Positions 15,140 through 24,097 of a DNA stretch of 64,000 nt are shown here, in pieces. The notes below the pieces were generated by a model. That model did no database searches and was not told where the DNA came from. It saw only the letters and a program-made list of their open reading frames with translations. Numbering within the stretch: position 1 is the stretch's first letter; the number at the start of each line of letters is the position of its first letter. Both the position numbers and the translations under genes were made by a program. Origin of the DNA: Oscillospiraceae bacterium (lineage in GTDB: Bacteria; Bacillota; Clostridia; Oscillospirales; Acutalibacteraceae); assembly GCA_015066635.1 (NCBI GenBank), contig SVOA01000001.1, forward strand, positions 124,001-188,000, written 5' to 3'.

Positions 15140-16516
15140 TTATTTTATGTTGCCGACAGTCCTCGGATAAAGAATTACATCACGGATGTTTGCCATGCCC
15201 GTGCAGTACATAATAATTCTCTCAAAGCCCAGACCGAAGCCGCCGTGAGGAACGGAGCCGAATTTACGAAGGTCGAGATAGAACTCGTAACCCTCGGTTG
15301 ACATTTCTCTCTCTTTCATAGCCGCCAGAAGCTTGTCATAATCTGCCTCTCTCTCGGAGCCGCCTATAATTTCGCCGACACCCGGAACAAGTAAATCTGT
15401 CGCGGCAACGGTTTTGCCGTCGGGGTTCTGCTTCATATAGAAGGACTTGATTGCCTTTGGATAGTTAATAAGGAACACGGGTTTATTGTACACCTGCTCG
15501 GTAATATATCTCTCATGCTCGGACTGAAGGTCGCAGCCCCACTCAACGGGAAATTCAAACTTGACGTCAGCCTTTTTGAGCAGTTCGATAGCGTCGGTGT
15601 AGTCAACTATTTCAAAATCGCTGTTGATGACCGACATAAGTTTTTCGGTAAGTCCCTTCTCAAAGCGCTCCTCAAAGAATTTCAGCTCCTCAGGGCACTT
15701 CTCGATATAGTCTCTGATAATATATTTTATCATTTCCTCGGCAAGCTCGATAACATCGTCAAGCTCTGCAAAAGCAACCTCGGGCTCAATATGCCAGAAC
15801 TCAGCAACGTGGCGCTGAGTATTTGAATTCTCGGCTCTGAACGAGGGTCCGAAGGTATAAATTTTACCTAGTCCCATTGCGGCAACCTCGCCCTCAAGCT
15901 GTCCCGAAACGGAAAGCGCCGCCTTTTTGCCGAAGAAATCGTCACGGTAATAATCATCGGCGTTATCATACTTGTCGCTGTAACCTATGGTTGTTACCTG
16001 AAACATTTCTCCCGCGCCCTCACAGTCAGACGCAGTAATCAGCGGAGTATTGATATACACATAGCCCTTCTCCTGGAAAAAGCGGTGTATAGCCGCCGCA
16101 ATAACCGAACGTACTCTGAATACTGCGTTAAAAGTATTTGTTCTGACCCTGATATGAGGCATCTCACGCAGGGTTTCAAGCTTCTGAAATTTTTTCTGAA
16201 GCGGATAGTCTGCAGGGCATTTGCCGAGAACCGTAATTTCCTTTGCATTTATTTCGTTTGTGTTGTTTCTTTCGTTATTTACAACCTCGCCCGTTACCTT
16301 GACGGATGCGCCGAGCTTCATTGCCTCGGGCGAAACGTCATTAAGCGCCTGCTTGTCGATAACTATCTGCAGATGGTTGAGCGACGTACCGTCGTTGAGC
16401 GCAAGGAAAGCGACGTTTTTTGAATCTCTCGCCGTCCTGACCCAACCGCAAACGGTTACCTCTTTACCGACATATTTGTCGGCTGTCAAAATTTCTCTGA
16501 TGTCTGTGTGTTTCAT
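15140..16516 (-). CDS. asnS: asparaginyl-tRNA synthetase
   Basis: Class II enzyme charging tRNA-Asn, 458 residues. N-terminal OB-fold anticodon-binding domain (about 15-115), motif 2 SFRAENSNTQRHVAEFWHIE, motif 3 GGFGLGFERIIMY. I start at ATG 16516 (MKHTDIREIL) behind GGGAGG; the longer in-frame reading upstream is T-box leader. First gene of an asnS-asnA operon. Confidence 0.97.
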   Translation of the reverse strand: MKHTDIREILTADKYVGKEVTVCGWVRTARDSKNVAFLALNDGTSLNHLQIVIDKQALNDVSPEAMKLGASVKVTGEVVNNERNNTNEINAKEITVLGKCPADYPLQKKFQKLETLREMPHIRVRTNTFNAVFRVRSVIAAAIHRFFQEKGYVYINTPLITASDCEGAGEMFQVTTIGYSDKYDNADDYYRDDFFGKKAALSVSGQLEGEVAAMGLGKIYTFGPSFRAENSNTQRHVAEFWHIEPEVAFAELDDVIELAEEMIKYIIRDYIEKCPEELKFFEERFEKGLTEKLMSVINSDFEIVDYTDAIELLKKADVKFEFPVEWGCDLQSEHERYITEQVYNKPVFLINYPKAIKSFYMKQNPDGKTVAATDLLVPGVGEIIGGSEREADYDKLLAAMKEREMSTEGYEFYLDLRKFGSVPHGGFGLGFERIIMYCTGMANIRDVILYPRTVGNIK

Positions 16517-16519
16517 ATT

Positions 16520-16808
16520 GAAACCTCCCGAAAATAAAATACAGTCAGTTCTGTCCTTAATAGGACGAGCTGACTGAAACCCGTGGTACCACCTATTTTG
16601 CTCATTTATGAGCCTCTCTGCGACTTCAGATCTAAAGTCTGCCGTTGTAACGCTCGGCACGCGTCTCCCCTACTGAGTGCTTTCTTTTCGGTTTGAGGCT
16701 CGGGAGGGTTCTTCCTGTGAGTGTAACTGCACGGCTTCCAGCTTTGCCGCGCTCTCTGCAAGCACATTTTCACAGTACTTTGCTCCGTCCTTGCCTTTGA
16801 TAAATGAT
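16520..16808 (-). promoter_or_regulatory. T-box leader, Asn specifier (AAC)
   Basis: T-box element AGGTGGTACCACG near 16590 and terminator CAGTCAG...CTGACTG (16541-16578). The specifier AAC is read five bases before CGAGC in GAAGAACCCTCCCGAGCC. The UGGU bulge fits discriminator A. Open frames crossing the leader are not genes. Confidence 0.9.
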
Positions 16809-16837
16809 ATTATATACTCGCATTTTTTATTTGTCAA
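16809..16837 (-). promoter_or_regulatory. sigma-A promoter of asnS-asnA
   Basis: Perfect TTGACA (16837-16832), 17-bp spacer and TATAAT (16814-16809). Confidence 0.85.
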
Positions 16838-16849
16838 CAATTTTGACAA

Positions 16850-16880
16850 AAAAGCAGTCCGCTTTATGCAGACTGCTTTC
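16850..16880 (-). terminator. terminator of the zinc-ribbon repeat gene
   Basis: AAGCAGTC...GACTGCTT hairpin followed by a T run, immediately upstream of the asnS promoter. Confidence 0.8.
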
Positions 16881-16895
16881 ATCTTATTTATCCGA

Positions 16896-18062
16896 TTATT
16901 TTAACAGGAAGAAAATAATAATTGCAATAACAATTAAAATTCCGACCGCTCCCGCAATAATTGCAGGCAAGTTGAGCTTTTTGGGTTTATCCGATACGGA
17001 AGTGTCGGCAGTTTTTATATGAGCGCCCGCCTGACGGTTCGGAGTGAAAATCTGAGGTGCCGCCTGCTGATAATCGGAAGCGGTTGTCTCCTCTTTCCTC
17101 TGACCGAAGGGTCTTCTTGCGCCGAAGGTGCTTGCGTTTCCGCCGAACAAATCGGGTGCTTTTGCAGGCTCCTCTGCTTCGGGCTTCTGAATAATGTGCT
17201 CGTCAAACGCCGACTCCTCGTCGTCATACTCTTCAATTCCTACAACAGGTTCGTCTGCCTCGGGTTCTTCTGTTGCAGGTTTCTCAATTGCAGGTTCTTC
17301 AATTACGGGCTCCTCAATTACGGGCTCCTCAATTACGGGTTCCTCAACTACGGGTTCCTCAACTACGGGCTCCTCCACTACGGGTTCCTCGATTACGGGC
17401 TCCTCGATTACGGGCTCCTCAACTACGGGTTCCTCGATTACGGGCTCCTCCACTACGGGCTCCTCAACTACGGGTTCCTCAATTACGGGCTCCTCGATTA
17501 CGGGCTCCTCGATTACGGGCTCCTCAATTACGGGCTCCTCGATTACGGGTTCCTCGATTACGGGCTCCTCAATTACGGGTTCCTCAATAGCAGGTTCCTC
17601 TGTTGCGGCTTCTTCTGCCGCCGCCTCTGCCTTTTCAAACTCCTCGTCGAAGTTGCTGAATACAATGCCTGCTTCTTCCGTTTTTGCCTCCGCCTCTGCC
17701 TCGGCTTCAGCTTCAAGCTCATCAAAATTACTGAAGGAAATGCCTTCCTCTTCGGTTTCGGTCTCTCCTGCCATTTCGTCGAAATTGCTGAAAGAAATGC
17801 CTTCTTCCTCGGTTTCGGTCTCTCCTGCCATTTCGTCGAAATTGCTGAAAGAAATGCCTTCATCTTCGGTTTCGGTCTCTCCCCCCATTTCATCGAAATT
17901 GCTGAATACGATACCTGCTTCTTCCGTATCGTTGCTGACTGCTTCGGACTCGTTAACTGCCGCAACAGCCTCGTCAACAGCTTCATCGGCAACTGATGCT
18001 CCGCAGGTTGCGCAGAACAGCGCGCCGTCTTCTATGGGTGAACCGCATTTTTTACAAATCAT
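16896..18062 (-). CDS. zinc-ribbon protein with EEPVI repeats and C-terminal membrane anchor
   Basis: Unrecognised 388-residue protein with a clear layout. The N-terminal zinc ribbon has Cys 3, 6, 17 and 20. Next come four or five copies of a 19-residue unit around [17 protein letters not shown], then about 21 consecutive [10 protein letters not shown] pentapeptides, a linker, and one hydrophobic helix at the very end (about 20 residues) followed by Lys. The extremely acidic, proline-rich middle is probably an extended stalk. The topology suggests a tail-anchored protein with the zinc ribbon in the cytoplasm. The ATG follows AAAGGGG. Function unknown; a scaffold or spacer is a guess. Confidence 0.75.
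   Translation of the reverse strand: MICKKCGSPIEDGALFCATCGASVADEAVDEAVAAVNESEAVSNDTEEAGIVFSNFDEMGGETETEDEGISFSNFDEMAGETETEEEGISFSNFDEMAGETETEEEGISFSNFDELEAEAEAEAEAKTEEAGIVFSNFDEEFEKAEAAAEEAATEEPAIEEPVIEEPVIEEPVIEEPVIEEPVIEEPVIEEPVIEEPVVEEPVVEEPVIEEPVVEEPVIEEPVIEEPVVEEPVVEEPVVEEPVIEEPVIEEPVIEEPAIEKPATEEPEADEPVVGIEEYDDEESAFDEHIIQKPEAEEPAKAPDLFGGNASTFGARRPFGQRKEETTASDYQQAAPQIFTPNRQAGAHIKTADTSVSDKPKKLNLPAIIAGAVGILIVIAIIIFFLLK
17281..17595. repeat. about 21 tandem 15-bp coding repeats
   Basis: The plus-strand unit is CTCCTCAATTACGGG with third-position variation. It encodes [10 protein letters not shown] on the minus strand. The in-frame unit length keeps the gene open when copies are gained or lost. 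Confidence 0.9.
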
Positions 18063-18139
18063 GTTATTAACCCCTTTACAATAAATTTTTCTTCAATTTT
18101 ATACTACCACAAAAACTTTGATTTCGCAAGAAAAATATT

Positions 18140-18197
18140 AAAAGGAGAATATCGGGACGACGCCGCAAGGTGTGTTCAAGCCCCTTATTCTCCTTTT
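18140..18197. terminator. bidirectional terminator
   Basis: AAAAGGAGAATA pairs with TATTCTCCTTTT across a GC-rich loop. It follows the amidohydrolase gene. Confidence 0.65.
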
Positions 18198-18200
18198 TTA

Positions 18201-19016
18201 TTATTCCTCTATGCCGTAAATTCTGACGGCGTTTTCCGAAAGAATTTTTCTGTTGTCCTCTTCGCTCAGATTAAGCGACATAAACCTCTCGATTTCGGTG
18301 TACGGCGACCACATAGGATAGTCGGTTCCGAACATAACGCGGTCGGTTCCGTATCGGTATATAATCTCCTTAACCTTTTCATTGTCGGGAAGCCATGCAA
18401 AGCTCGACGAACAGTCAACATACAGATTTTTAATGCCGTGAAGCTTTTTTGAAGCCTCCTCCCAGATAGACCAGCCGCCGAAATGCGCGCCGACAACAAT
18501 AAGGTCGGTATAAATCTCAAGAACGGGCACAAGTCTGTTGGGATTTGAGTTGTCATACCTCGAATCGCCCGTGTGCATCAGTATAGGCAGACGGTGTTTC
18601 TCGCACAGCTCATAGATTTTAAGACAGCGGTAATCGTCTATCTTGAAATTCTGTATATCGGGGTGCAGTTTAACACCGTGAAGTCCGAGAGAGATTATTT
18701 CAAGCACGTCCCTCTCCTGATCATCACTGTCGGGGTGCAGAGTACCGAGCCCTGTAAGAATTCCTCCGCTTTTGTTTACGGAATCGGCAATAAAATTATT
18801 TATGCTCGAAACCTGCCTGGGCGTTGTGGCAACGGACTGAACAACAAATCTGTCGATTCCCGCTTTTTTGCCCTCGCGCATAAGCATACCGATAGTGCCG
18901 TCCCCGAAGCCGTGAACGTCATAGAATCTGTCGGTGGCATCAGCCGCCTTCTGCGCTATTTTATCGGGATAGACATGACAGTGCGCATCTATGGCAAAGT
19001 ATTTATTATCAACCAT
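18201..19016 (-). CDS. amidohydrolase-family (COG2159-type) metal hydrolase
   Basis: TIM-barrel metal-dependent hydrolase or decarboxylase of 271 residues. Metal and catalytic motifs: DAHCHVY (H12, H14), VKLHPD, MHTGD, GAHFGG and FGTDYPM. Relatives include gamma-resorcylate-type decarboxylases and lactone or amide hydrolases; the substrate cannot be read from sequence. Its ATG overlaps the stop of the TIM/acyl-CoA synthetase fusion, making it the third gene of the Leu T-box operon. That context suggests work on a small acid or its derivative. Confidence 0.8.
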   Translation of the reverse strand: MVDNKYFAIDAHCHVYPDKIAQKAADATDRFYDVHGFGDGTIGMLMREGKKAGIDRFVVQSVATTPRQVSSINNFIADSVNKSGGILTGLGTLHPDSDDQERDVLEIISLGLHGVKLHPDIQNFKIDDYRCLKIYELCEKHRLPILMHTGDSRYDNSNPNRLVPVLEIYTDLIVVGAHFGGWSIWEEASKKLHGIKNLYVDCSSSFAWLPDNEKVKEIIYRYGTDRVMFGTDYPMWSPYTEIERFMSLNLSEEDNRKILSENAVRIYGIEE

Positions 19017-21535
19017 TACGCCGTCTCCACGCTTTCCGCCTTCTGAAGTCCGAGTTTTTCAACAGCGTCCTTCCTCATCTGATATTTCAGAATCTTGCCC
19101 GCGGCGTTCATCGGGAAGCTGTCAACGAAATCGACATATCTCGGAACCTTATGTCTTGCCATACTTGCGCCGACAAAGTCTTTAAGCTCCTGCTCGGTCA
19201 TGGTTTCGCCCTCTTTGAGAATTATGCACGCCATAATTTCCTCTCCGTACTGCTCGTCGGGTACGCCTATGACCTGAACGTCGCTGACCTTCGGGTTGGT
19301 ATAAATGAATTCCTCGATTTCCTTAGGATATATATTTTCTCCTCCGCGGATAATCATATCCTTGAGTCTGCCCGTAATTCTGAAGTTTCCTTCGGGAGTG
19401 CGGCAGGCAAGGTCGCCCGTATGAAGCCAGCCGTCCTCGTCGATAGCGGCGGCGGTTTCCTTGGGCATTTTATAGTAACCCTTCATAATATTGTATCCGC
19501 GTGCAACGAATTCGCCCGTAACCTCGTCGGGACATTCCTCGCCCGTCTCGGGGTCAACAATTTTGCACTCAATTTCGGGAAGCGGTCTGCCAACGGTGGT
19601 AACCCTTACCTCAATAGAGTCGTCGGTCGAGCTCATTGTGCAGCCGGGAGATGCCTCGGTCTGACCGTAAACGATGGTAATTTCCCTCATGTTCATTTTT
19701 TCGACAACGTCCCTCATAGCCGAAATCGGACACGGACTGCCCGCCATGATTCCCGTGCGCATATACGAGAAGTCCGTTTTGGGGAAGTCGGGATGCTCAA
19801 GCATGGCTATAAACATAGTCGGAACGCCGTGAAAGGCGGTTATATGCTCGTTGTGAATACAGGCAAGCGAAGCCTTAGGCGAGAAGTAAGGAAGGGGCAG
19901 AAGCGTTCCGCCGTGCGTCATGGTCGCCGTCATGGCAAGCACCATACCGAAACAATGGAACATAGGAACCTGCACCATCATTCTGTCAGCTGTTGACAAG
20001 TCCATTCTGTCGCCTATACATTTGCCGTCGTTAACTATATTGTAATGTGTCAGCATAACTCCCTTGGGGAAGCCCGTTGTACCCGAGGTGTACTGCATAT
20101 TGCAGACGTCGTCGGGGTCAACGTTTGCCGCCATCCTGTAAACCTCCTCTACGGGAACGTCGCCTGCTCTTTCAAGCGCCTCGTTCCACTCAAGACAGCC
20201 CTTCTGACGGAAGCCGACCGTAATGACGTTGCGAAGGAAAGGAAGTCTTTTGCTGTGAAGCGGCGAACCGGGCTTTGTGTTTTCAAGCTCGGGGCAAAGC
20301 TCCGCCATAATTTTGCCGTAATGCGTGTCCTTCGCGCCCTCGGTCATAACAAGGGTATGTGTGTCAGACTGCTTGAAAAGATACTCGGCCTCATGAATCT
20401 TGTAAGCCGTATTGACAGTAACGAGAATTGCTCCGATTTTTACCGTTGCCCAGAAGGTAATATACCACTGCGGCACGTTTGACGCCCAGATTGCAACCTT
20501 GCTGCCGGCTTTTACGCCCATTGAGATAAGCACTCTTGCAAATTCGTCAACGTCGTCGCGGAATTCGGAATATGTGCGCGTATAGTCGAGAGTAGTGTAT
20601 TTAAAGGCGTACTGGTCGGGGAATTCCTCAACCATGGCGTCAAGCACGCCCGAAAAGGTTTTGTCGATAAGTCTTTCCTTCTGCCAGATAAATCTGCCCG
20701 TATGCGCTCTGTTGTAGTAAAGCGACTTTTTCTTTCTTGTAGAGGCAAACTGCTTCATATATGTAACGAAATGAGAAAAAACTATCTCCATATCGTCAAG
20801 CTCGGCGCACCATTCGGGATTCCAGACAAGAGAAATGAAACCGTCATAGTTTACCGAGCGCAGAGCCGCCATCATATCCTCAACGGGAAGCTCTCCCTCG
20901 CCGATAAGACAGTATTCAACCTTACCGTCAACCGATTTTGCGTCGCTTAAATGTATATGCTTTACATAAGCGCCGAGGTTTCTGATAATCTCGGCAGGGC
21001 TCTCGTGAGCGCTGAAATATGCGGCGCTGACATTCCACAGAGCCGCAACGCTGTCGCAGGCAAAGTATTCGAGCATATCTCTCAGAACAGCGGTATCGCT
21101 GAACATACCCGAGGTCTCGATAAGCACCGCTACTCCGCACTCCTCGGCGGCAGGCAGAAACTTCTCTATAAGCTCAGCGGTGCTCTTAAACGCGTCCTCG
21201 CTGTAAGAGGCATGTGCACGTACTCTGATATACGGAATCGAAAGCGCCTTTGCTATTTTAAGGCACTTCTCTATTTCCTCCAGACTTTTTTCCTGCGAGC
21301 TTCTGTCCGAAATATCGCAAACCGCGTCGATACAGGTAAGCTTTAACCTGCGTTCAAACAGATTTCTTACGGTAGCCGCCGCAGTGTAATCGTGGAAAGC
21401 GCCGTCCTTCTCGGTAAAAAGGCGGTTGTGAATATTATGAAGTTCTATTCCCTGAAAGCCCAGCTCCTGCGCAATATCGCAGAAATCCGAAAACGAGCTG
21501 TCGTGCCAGCCCTTTGTAGAAAACGATAATTTCAC
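19016..21535 (-). CDS. sugar-isomerase-like TIM barrel fused to acyl-CoA synthetase
   Basis: 839-residue fusion. Residues 1 to about 265 are a xylose-isomerase-like/AP-endonuclease-2-type TIM barrel (start MKLSFSTKGW; KHIHLSDAK; IGEGELPVEDMM). From about 285 to the end is an AMP-forming acyl-CoA synthetase: P-loop-like YTSGTTGFPKGVM, YGQTEASPG, LHTGDLA, GRLKDMIIRGGENIYP and the C-terminal PMNAAGKILKYQ with the adenylation Lys. It activates a carboxylic acid to its CoA thioester. It starts 2 bases after the LeuA-like gene under a leucine T-box. I infer isovalerate or a related branched short acid as substrate; medium-chain acids are an alternative. Confidence 0.88.
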   Translation of the reverse strand: MKLSFSTKGWHDSSFSDFCDIAQELGFQGIELHNIHNRLFTEKDGAFHDYTAAATVRNLFERRLKLTCIDAVCDISDRSSQEKSLEEIEKCLKIAKALSIPYIRVRAHASYSEDAFKSTAELIEKFLPAAEECGVAVLIETSGMFSDTAVLRDMLEYFACDSVAALWNVSAAYFSAHESPAEIIRNLGAYVKHIHLSDAKSVDGKVEYCLIGEGELPVEDMMAALRSVNYDGFISLVWNPEWCAELDDMEIVFSHFVTYMKQFASTRKKKSLYYNRAHTGRFIWQKERLIDKTFSGVLDAMVEEFPDQYAFKYTTLDYTRTYSEFRDDVDEFARVLISMGVKAGSKVAIWASNVPQWYITFWATVKIGAILVTVNTAYKIHEAEYLFKQSDTHTLVMTEGAKDTHYGKIMAELCPELENTKPGSPLHSKRLPFLRNVITVGFRQKGCLEWNEALERAGDVPVEEVYRMAANVDPDDVCNMQYTSGTTGFPKGVMLTHYNIVNDGKCIGDRMDLSTADRMMVQVPMFHCFGMVLAMTATMTHGGTLLPLPYFSPKASLACIHNEHITAFHGVPTMFIAMLEHPDFPKTDFSYMRTGIMAGSPCPISAMRDVVEKMNMREITIVYGQTEASPGCTMSSTDDSIEVRVTTVGRPLPEIECKIVDPETGEECPDEVTGEFVARGYNIMKGYYKMPKETAAAIDEDGWLHTGDLACRTPEGNFRITGRLKDMIIRGGENIYPKEIEEFIYTNPKVSDVQVIGVPDEQYGEEIMACIILKEGETMTEQELKDFVGASMARHKVPRYVDFVDSFPMNAAGKILKYQMRKDAVEKLGLQKAESVETA

Positions 21536-21537
21536 TC

Positions 21538-22920
21538 TCAGCCCTCCTCGTAGAGAATTTTATTTACGGCATTAAGGTAAGCGCGTATGCTTGCGCCGAT
21601 AATATCGGTTGAAATTCCGTTGCCCGAATAAACCTTGCCGTTACAGCGCAGTTTGACGATAGCCGAACCCATGGCCTCCTTGCCCTCGGTAACTGCCTGA
21701 ATCTGAAAATCGTCAAGCTCGTAATGATGTCCGATAATCTTGTCTATGGCGATAAACGAAGCGTCAATGGGACCGTCGCCGATTTCAATACCCTCGGCAA
21801 TATCCTTGCCGTTTTTCTGCAGGGTAATATGCGCGCTTGCGGTAATGATATTTCCGTTATTGATAACATAGCTTATCAGCTTATAGGTTGCGGGAACCTG
21901 AAGAGCCGCGCTCGCAACAATGGCGTCAAGTTCCTTTGCGCCGACATTCTTTTTGGCGGCAACTCTTAAAAACTCCTCATAGACCTTTGCCTCGTCCTCC
22001 TCGGAGAGGTCATAGCCGAGCTGCATTACCGCGGAGGCAACTGCCGCTCTGTCGTCGTTTTTGTCGAGATGAATAGACTCAAAGCCTTCATTTGAAACGG
22101 TTACAACCGTCTTTTCGTTCTTTGAATTGTCGGCTATCCATCTTATCTGATTAACTATTCTGTTAAGCTGAGTATAGCGAATTGACGAGGTCAGGTCATA
22201 TTTCTGACCGAAATTCTTAATAATCGAAGTAAATGTTTCAAGCGAAACCGTGTCTGCGCCCACAGAAGTCTTTACTCCCTCGGCTCCGCATCTTACGGCA
22301 AGTATGCTCTCGGCGGCAGCAAGTCCGTTTTTGTCGCTGCACTTTACATTTACGGGAACCGAAATGCTGTCGCACTGCTTCTTTATAAACCCGGCAAAAT
22401 CGTCAGGCATCATCTCAGCCGCGCTGTCGCAGAAGGTTACTCTGTCAGCGCCTGCCGAAACGGCGGTATCGACTGCCTTTATGAGGAATTCCTCCTCGGC
22501 TCTTGTCGCGTCAACGGCAACAAACTCGACGTTTGCGCACTTTTCCTTTGCATATTTAACTATTTTATCTATCCACACAAGCATTTTGTCCGGCTTTTTG
22601 TGGCAGGTGTATTCCATACCTACGGGAGAAACGGGAAGCTCGATTCTGACCGAAGGATGCTCTGTTGACGAGAGCGCCTCCGCCGCGAGGTCAACGCTCT
22701 CCTCGCTGAGTCCCGCCGCAACCGATATTACGCTCTGCTTTACAAATGACGATAAAGTACGCACCAATAGGATGTCGGCTCTCTTATTCTCGATTTCGGG
22801 CAGTTCGATAACATCCGCGTTCAGCTTCTCAAGCTGGCGGGCTATCTCGATTTTTTCCTTAAAACCGAAGCTGCTCTTTTCACGGCACAGTGTTGTGTCT
22901 GCAATTCTTACCTGTTTCAT
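21538..22920 (-). CDS. 2-isopropylmalate synthase-like protein lacking catalytic residues
   Basis: 460 residues, with an N-terminal HMGL-like barrel and an intact LeuA-type C-terminal regulatory domain (IGDGPIDASFIAIDK; STDIIGASIRAYLNAVN). The barrel keeps DTTL at the start, but the catalytic RDGEQ that should follow reads CREKSS. The metal-binding HxHND of the family reads KCSDKN, and GERAGN is absent. Condensing activity therefore seems unlikely; a leucine-sensing or scaffolding role is conceivable. I start at ATG 22920, 8 bases after GGAG. It is the first gene behind a leucine T-box and is not clearly degraded, so selection appears to maintain it. Confidence 0.75.
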   Translation of the reverse strand: MKQVRIADTTLCREKSSFGFKEKIEIARQLEKLNADVIELPEIENKRADILLVRTLSSFVKQSVISVAAGLSEESVDLAAEALSSTEHPSVRIELPVSPVGMEYTCHKKPDKMLVWIDKIVKYAKEKCANVEFVAVDATRAEEEFLIKAVDTAVSAGADRVTFCDSAAEMMPDDFAGFIKKQCDSISVPVNVKCSDKNGLAAAESILAVRCGAEGVKTSVGADTVSLETFTSIIKNFGQKYDLTSSIRYTQLNRIVNQIRWIADNSKNEKTVVTVSNEGFESIHLDKNDDRAAVASAVMQLGYDLSEEDEAKVYEEFLRVAAKKNVGAKELDAIVASAALQVPATYKLISYVINNGNIITASAHITLQKNGKDIAEGIEIGDGPIDASFIAIDKIIGHHYELDDFQIQAVTEGKEAMGSAIVKLRCNGKVYSGNGISTDIIGASIRAYLNAVNKILYEEG

Positions 22921-22950
22921 AACCATTTCTCCTTTGCGTACTAAAAAAAT

Positions 22951-23221
22951 AAGTCCCTGAAGCCCTATTGGACTTCAGGGACGGAATATCCGCGGTACCA
23001 CCCTGTTTGCCGTTTTACATAAAACGGCCTCTCATCAGAGTTCTGACAAACTCTCTGCCTTGGTAACGGGGCAAGCCGTAGCTGCTTACTTGTATTTGGG
23101 CAGCTCTGCTCCGGAAGGAGACTTGATATCCGTTCATACTGCCTCGCACCTGACGGCAGCTCTCTTTAATGAAGTGAGGATAACAATTAGTTCCATCAAT
23201 GCATTTGTCAATGTGAAATGT
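22951..23221 (-). promoter_or_regulatory. T-box leader, Leu specifier (CTC)
   Basis: T-box element AGGGTGGTACCGCGG near 22990 and terminator GTCCCTGAAG...CTTCAGGGAC (22953-22981). Specifier CTC lies five bases before GGAGC in CTCCTTCCGGAGC, the same spacing as in the other T-boxes of the window. Confidence 0.85.
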
Positions 23222-23250
23222 ATTTTAGCACAGTATTTTTTTGTTGTCAA
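23222..23250 (-). promoter_or_regulatory. promoter of the Leu T-box operon
   Basis: TTGACA (23250-23245), 17 bp, TAAAAT (23227-23222). Confidence 0.8.
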
Positions 23251-23338
23251 GCGAAAAATAACGGACAGCTTTCTCTTATATTCGGCTGTCTGCATTTTTT
23301 ACCGTTTAACAACCCAGCCCTTTTTGACGGGGGTTTAA

Positions 23339-23797
23339 TTATTCTGTCTGCTTTTTTACATAATCAAGAATTATCTGTCTGTGGCTGTTGGCGAGACTTT
23401 CGGGTATTTCCGAGGGTAAAAACCAGCGAAGCTCCTCCGATTCGCCGTCGCTGATTTTCGGCTGACCGCTGAAATCTTTGCAGGTATATGCGATAACTAT
23501 AACGTACCACTCGTCGCCCGTTTCGCCCGTGCAGAAATAATCCTTGCCCGAATAAACCCCGAAAAGCTCTAAATTCCGTACCTCGAGGCTTGTTTCCTCG
23601 CGCACCTCGCGCACGGCGGTTTCCTCGCACGACTCTCCGAGCTCCATAAGTCCGCCCGGCAGTCCCCACCTGCCCTTTGGGTGAGTGCGTTTCTGCAGGA
23701 GTATTCTGCCGTCGGTGTCGGTTATTATAACGACGCTTCCCGTCAGCGAAATGCATCTGTGCCCGATTATTTTTCTCAGTTCTTCAATATAACCCAT
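23339..23797 (-). CDS. NUDIX hydrolase
   Basis: Pyrophosphohydrolase of a nucleoside-diphosphate-linked or related compound, 152 residues. The Nudix box is complete ([18 protein letters not shown], then REET). I chose ATG 23797 (MGYIEELRK) because GAGGTGG lies just before it; a start 9 codons earlier lacks a ribosome site. A single gene, with no clue to the substrate. Confidence 0.9.
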   Translation of the reverse strand: MGYIEELRKIIGHRCISLTGSVVIITDTDGRILLQKRTHPKGRWGLPGGLMELGESCEETAVREVREETSLEVRNLELFGVYSGKDYFCTGETGDEWYVIVIAYTCKDFSGQPKISDGESEELRWFLPSEIPESLANSHRQIILDYVKKQTE

Positions 23798-23876
23798 AAT
23801 CCACCTCACATATTTTCTTTCCAATTTAATAATATCATATCATTTTTACATTGGCAATAAAACAAATCGGAGCTTG

Positions 23877-23954
23877 TCGGGGAGATTGATAAACATCTTT
23901 CGTTCCTTCCCCTCTCAGGGGAAGCAACGTTTGGCGATAAATCAAACTCCCCGA
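23877..23954. repeat. 78-bp imperfect palindrome
   Basis: TCGGGGAGATTGAT pairs with ATCAAACTCCCCGA (one mismatch) around an inner CTTCCCC/GGGGAAG stem. It is REP/MITE-like and lies between the NUDIX and SLH genes. Confidence 0.6.
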
Positions 23955-23973
23955 TAAACTCAAATTTGTGTAA

Positions 23974-24003
23974 TTGACTTTAAACTATAATATATGCTAT
24001 TAT
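23974..24003 (+). promoter_or_regulatory. promoter of the SLH protein gene
   Basis: TTGACT (23974-23979), 18 bp, TATTAT (23998-24003). Confidence 0.55.
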
Positions 24004-24015
24004 AAATTCAAACAT

Positions 24016-24073
24016 AAAGCGTTATTCTTTCCCTTTGCAAAATCCCTGCAAAACCGAAAAGCAATAACGCTTT
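24016..24073 (+). promoter_or_regulatory. 5' UTR hairpin of the SLH protein gene
   Basis: AAAGCGTTATT pairs perfectly with AATAACGCTTT across a 36-base loop and is followed by TT. It lies between the promoter and the ribosome site, so it may stabilise or attenuate the transcript. Confidence 0.5.
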
Positions 24074-24097
24074 TTCCGGAATAAGGAGGTTAATCTT

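Noticed and set aside
16670..16882. Short open frames on both strands upstream of asnS
   Set aside because: They lie in the Asn T-box leader and promoter; no ribosome site or recognisable product.
17281..17595. CRISPR-like array
   Set aside because: Units are 15 bp, directly tandem, without spacers, and encode EEPVI.
17019..18084. Long plus-strand open frames across the zinc-ribbon gene (Ser/Thr/Gly- and Leu/Arg-rich)
   Set aside because: They arise because the 15-bp repeats keep several frames open; only the minus-strand frame has a zinc ribbon, a ribosome site and a membrane helix.
22250..22960. 236-codon plus-strand frame opposite the LeuA-like gene
   Set aside because: Antisense shadow in Ser/Thr-rich translation; crosses the Leu T-box terminator.
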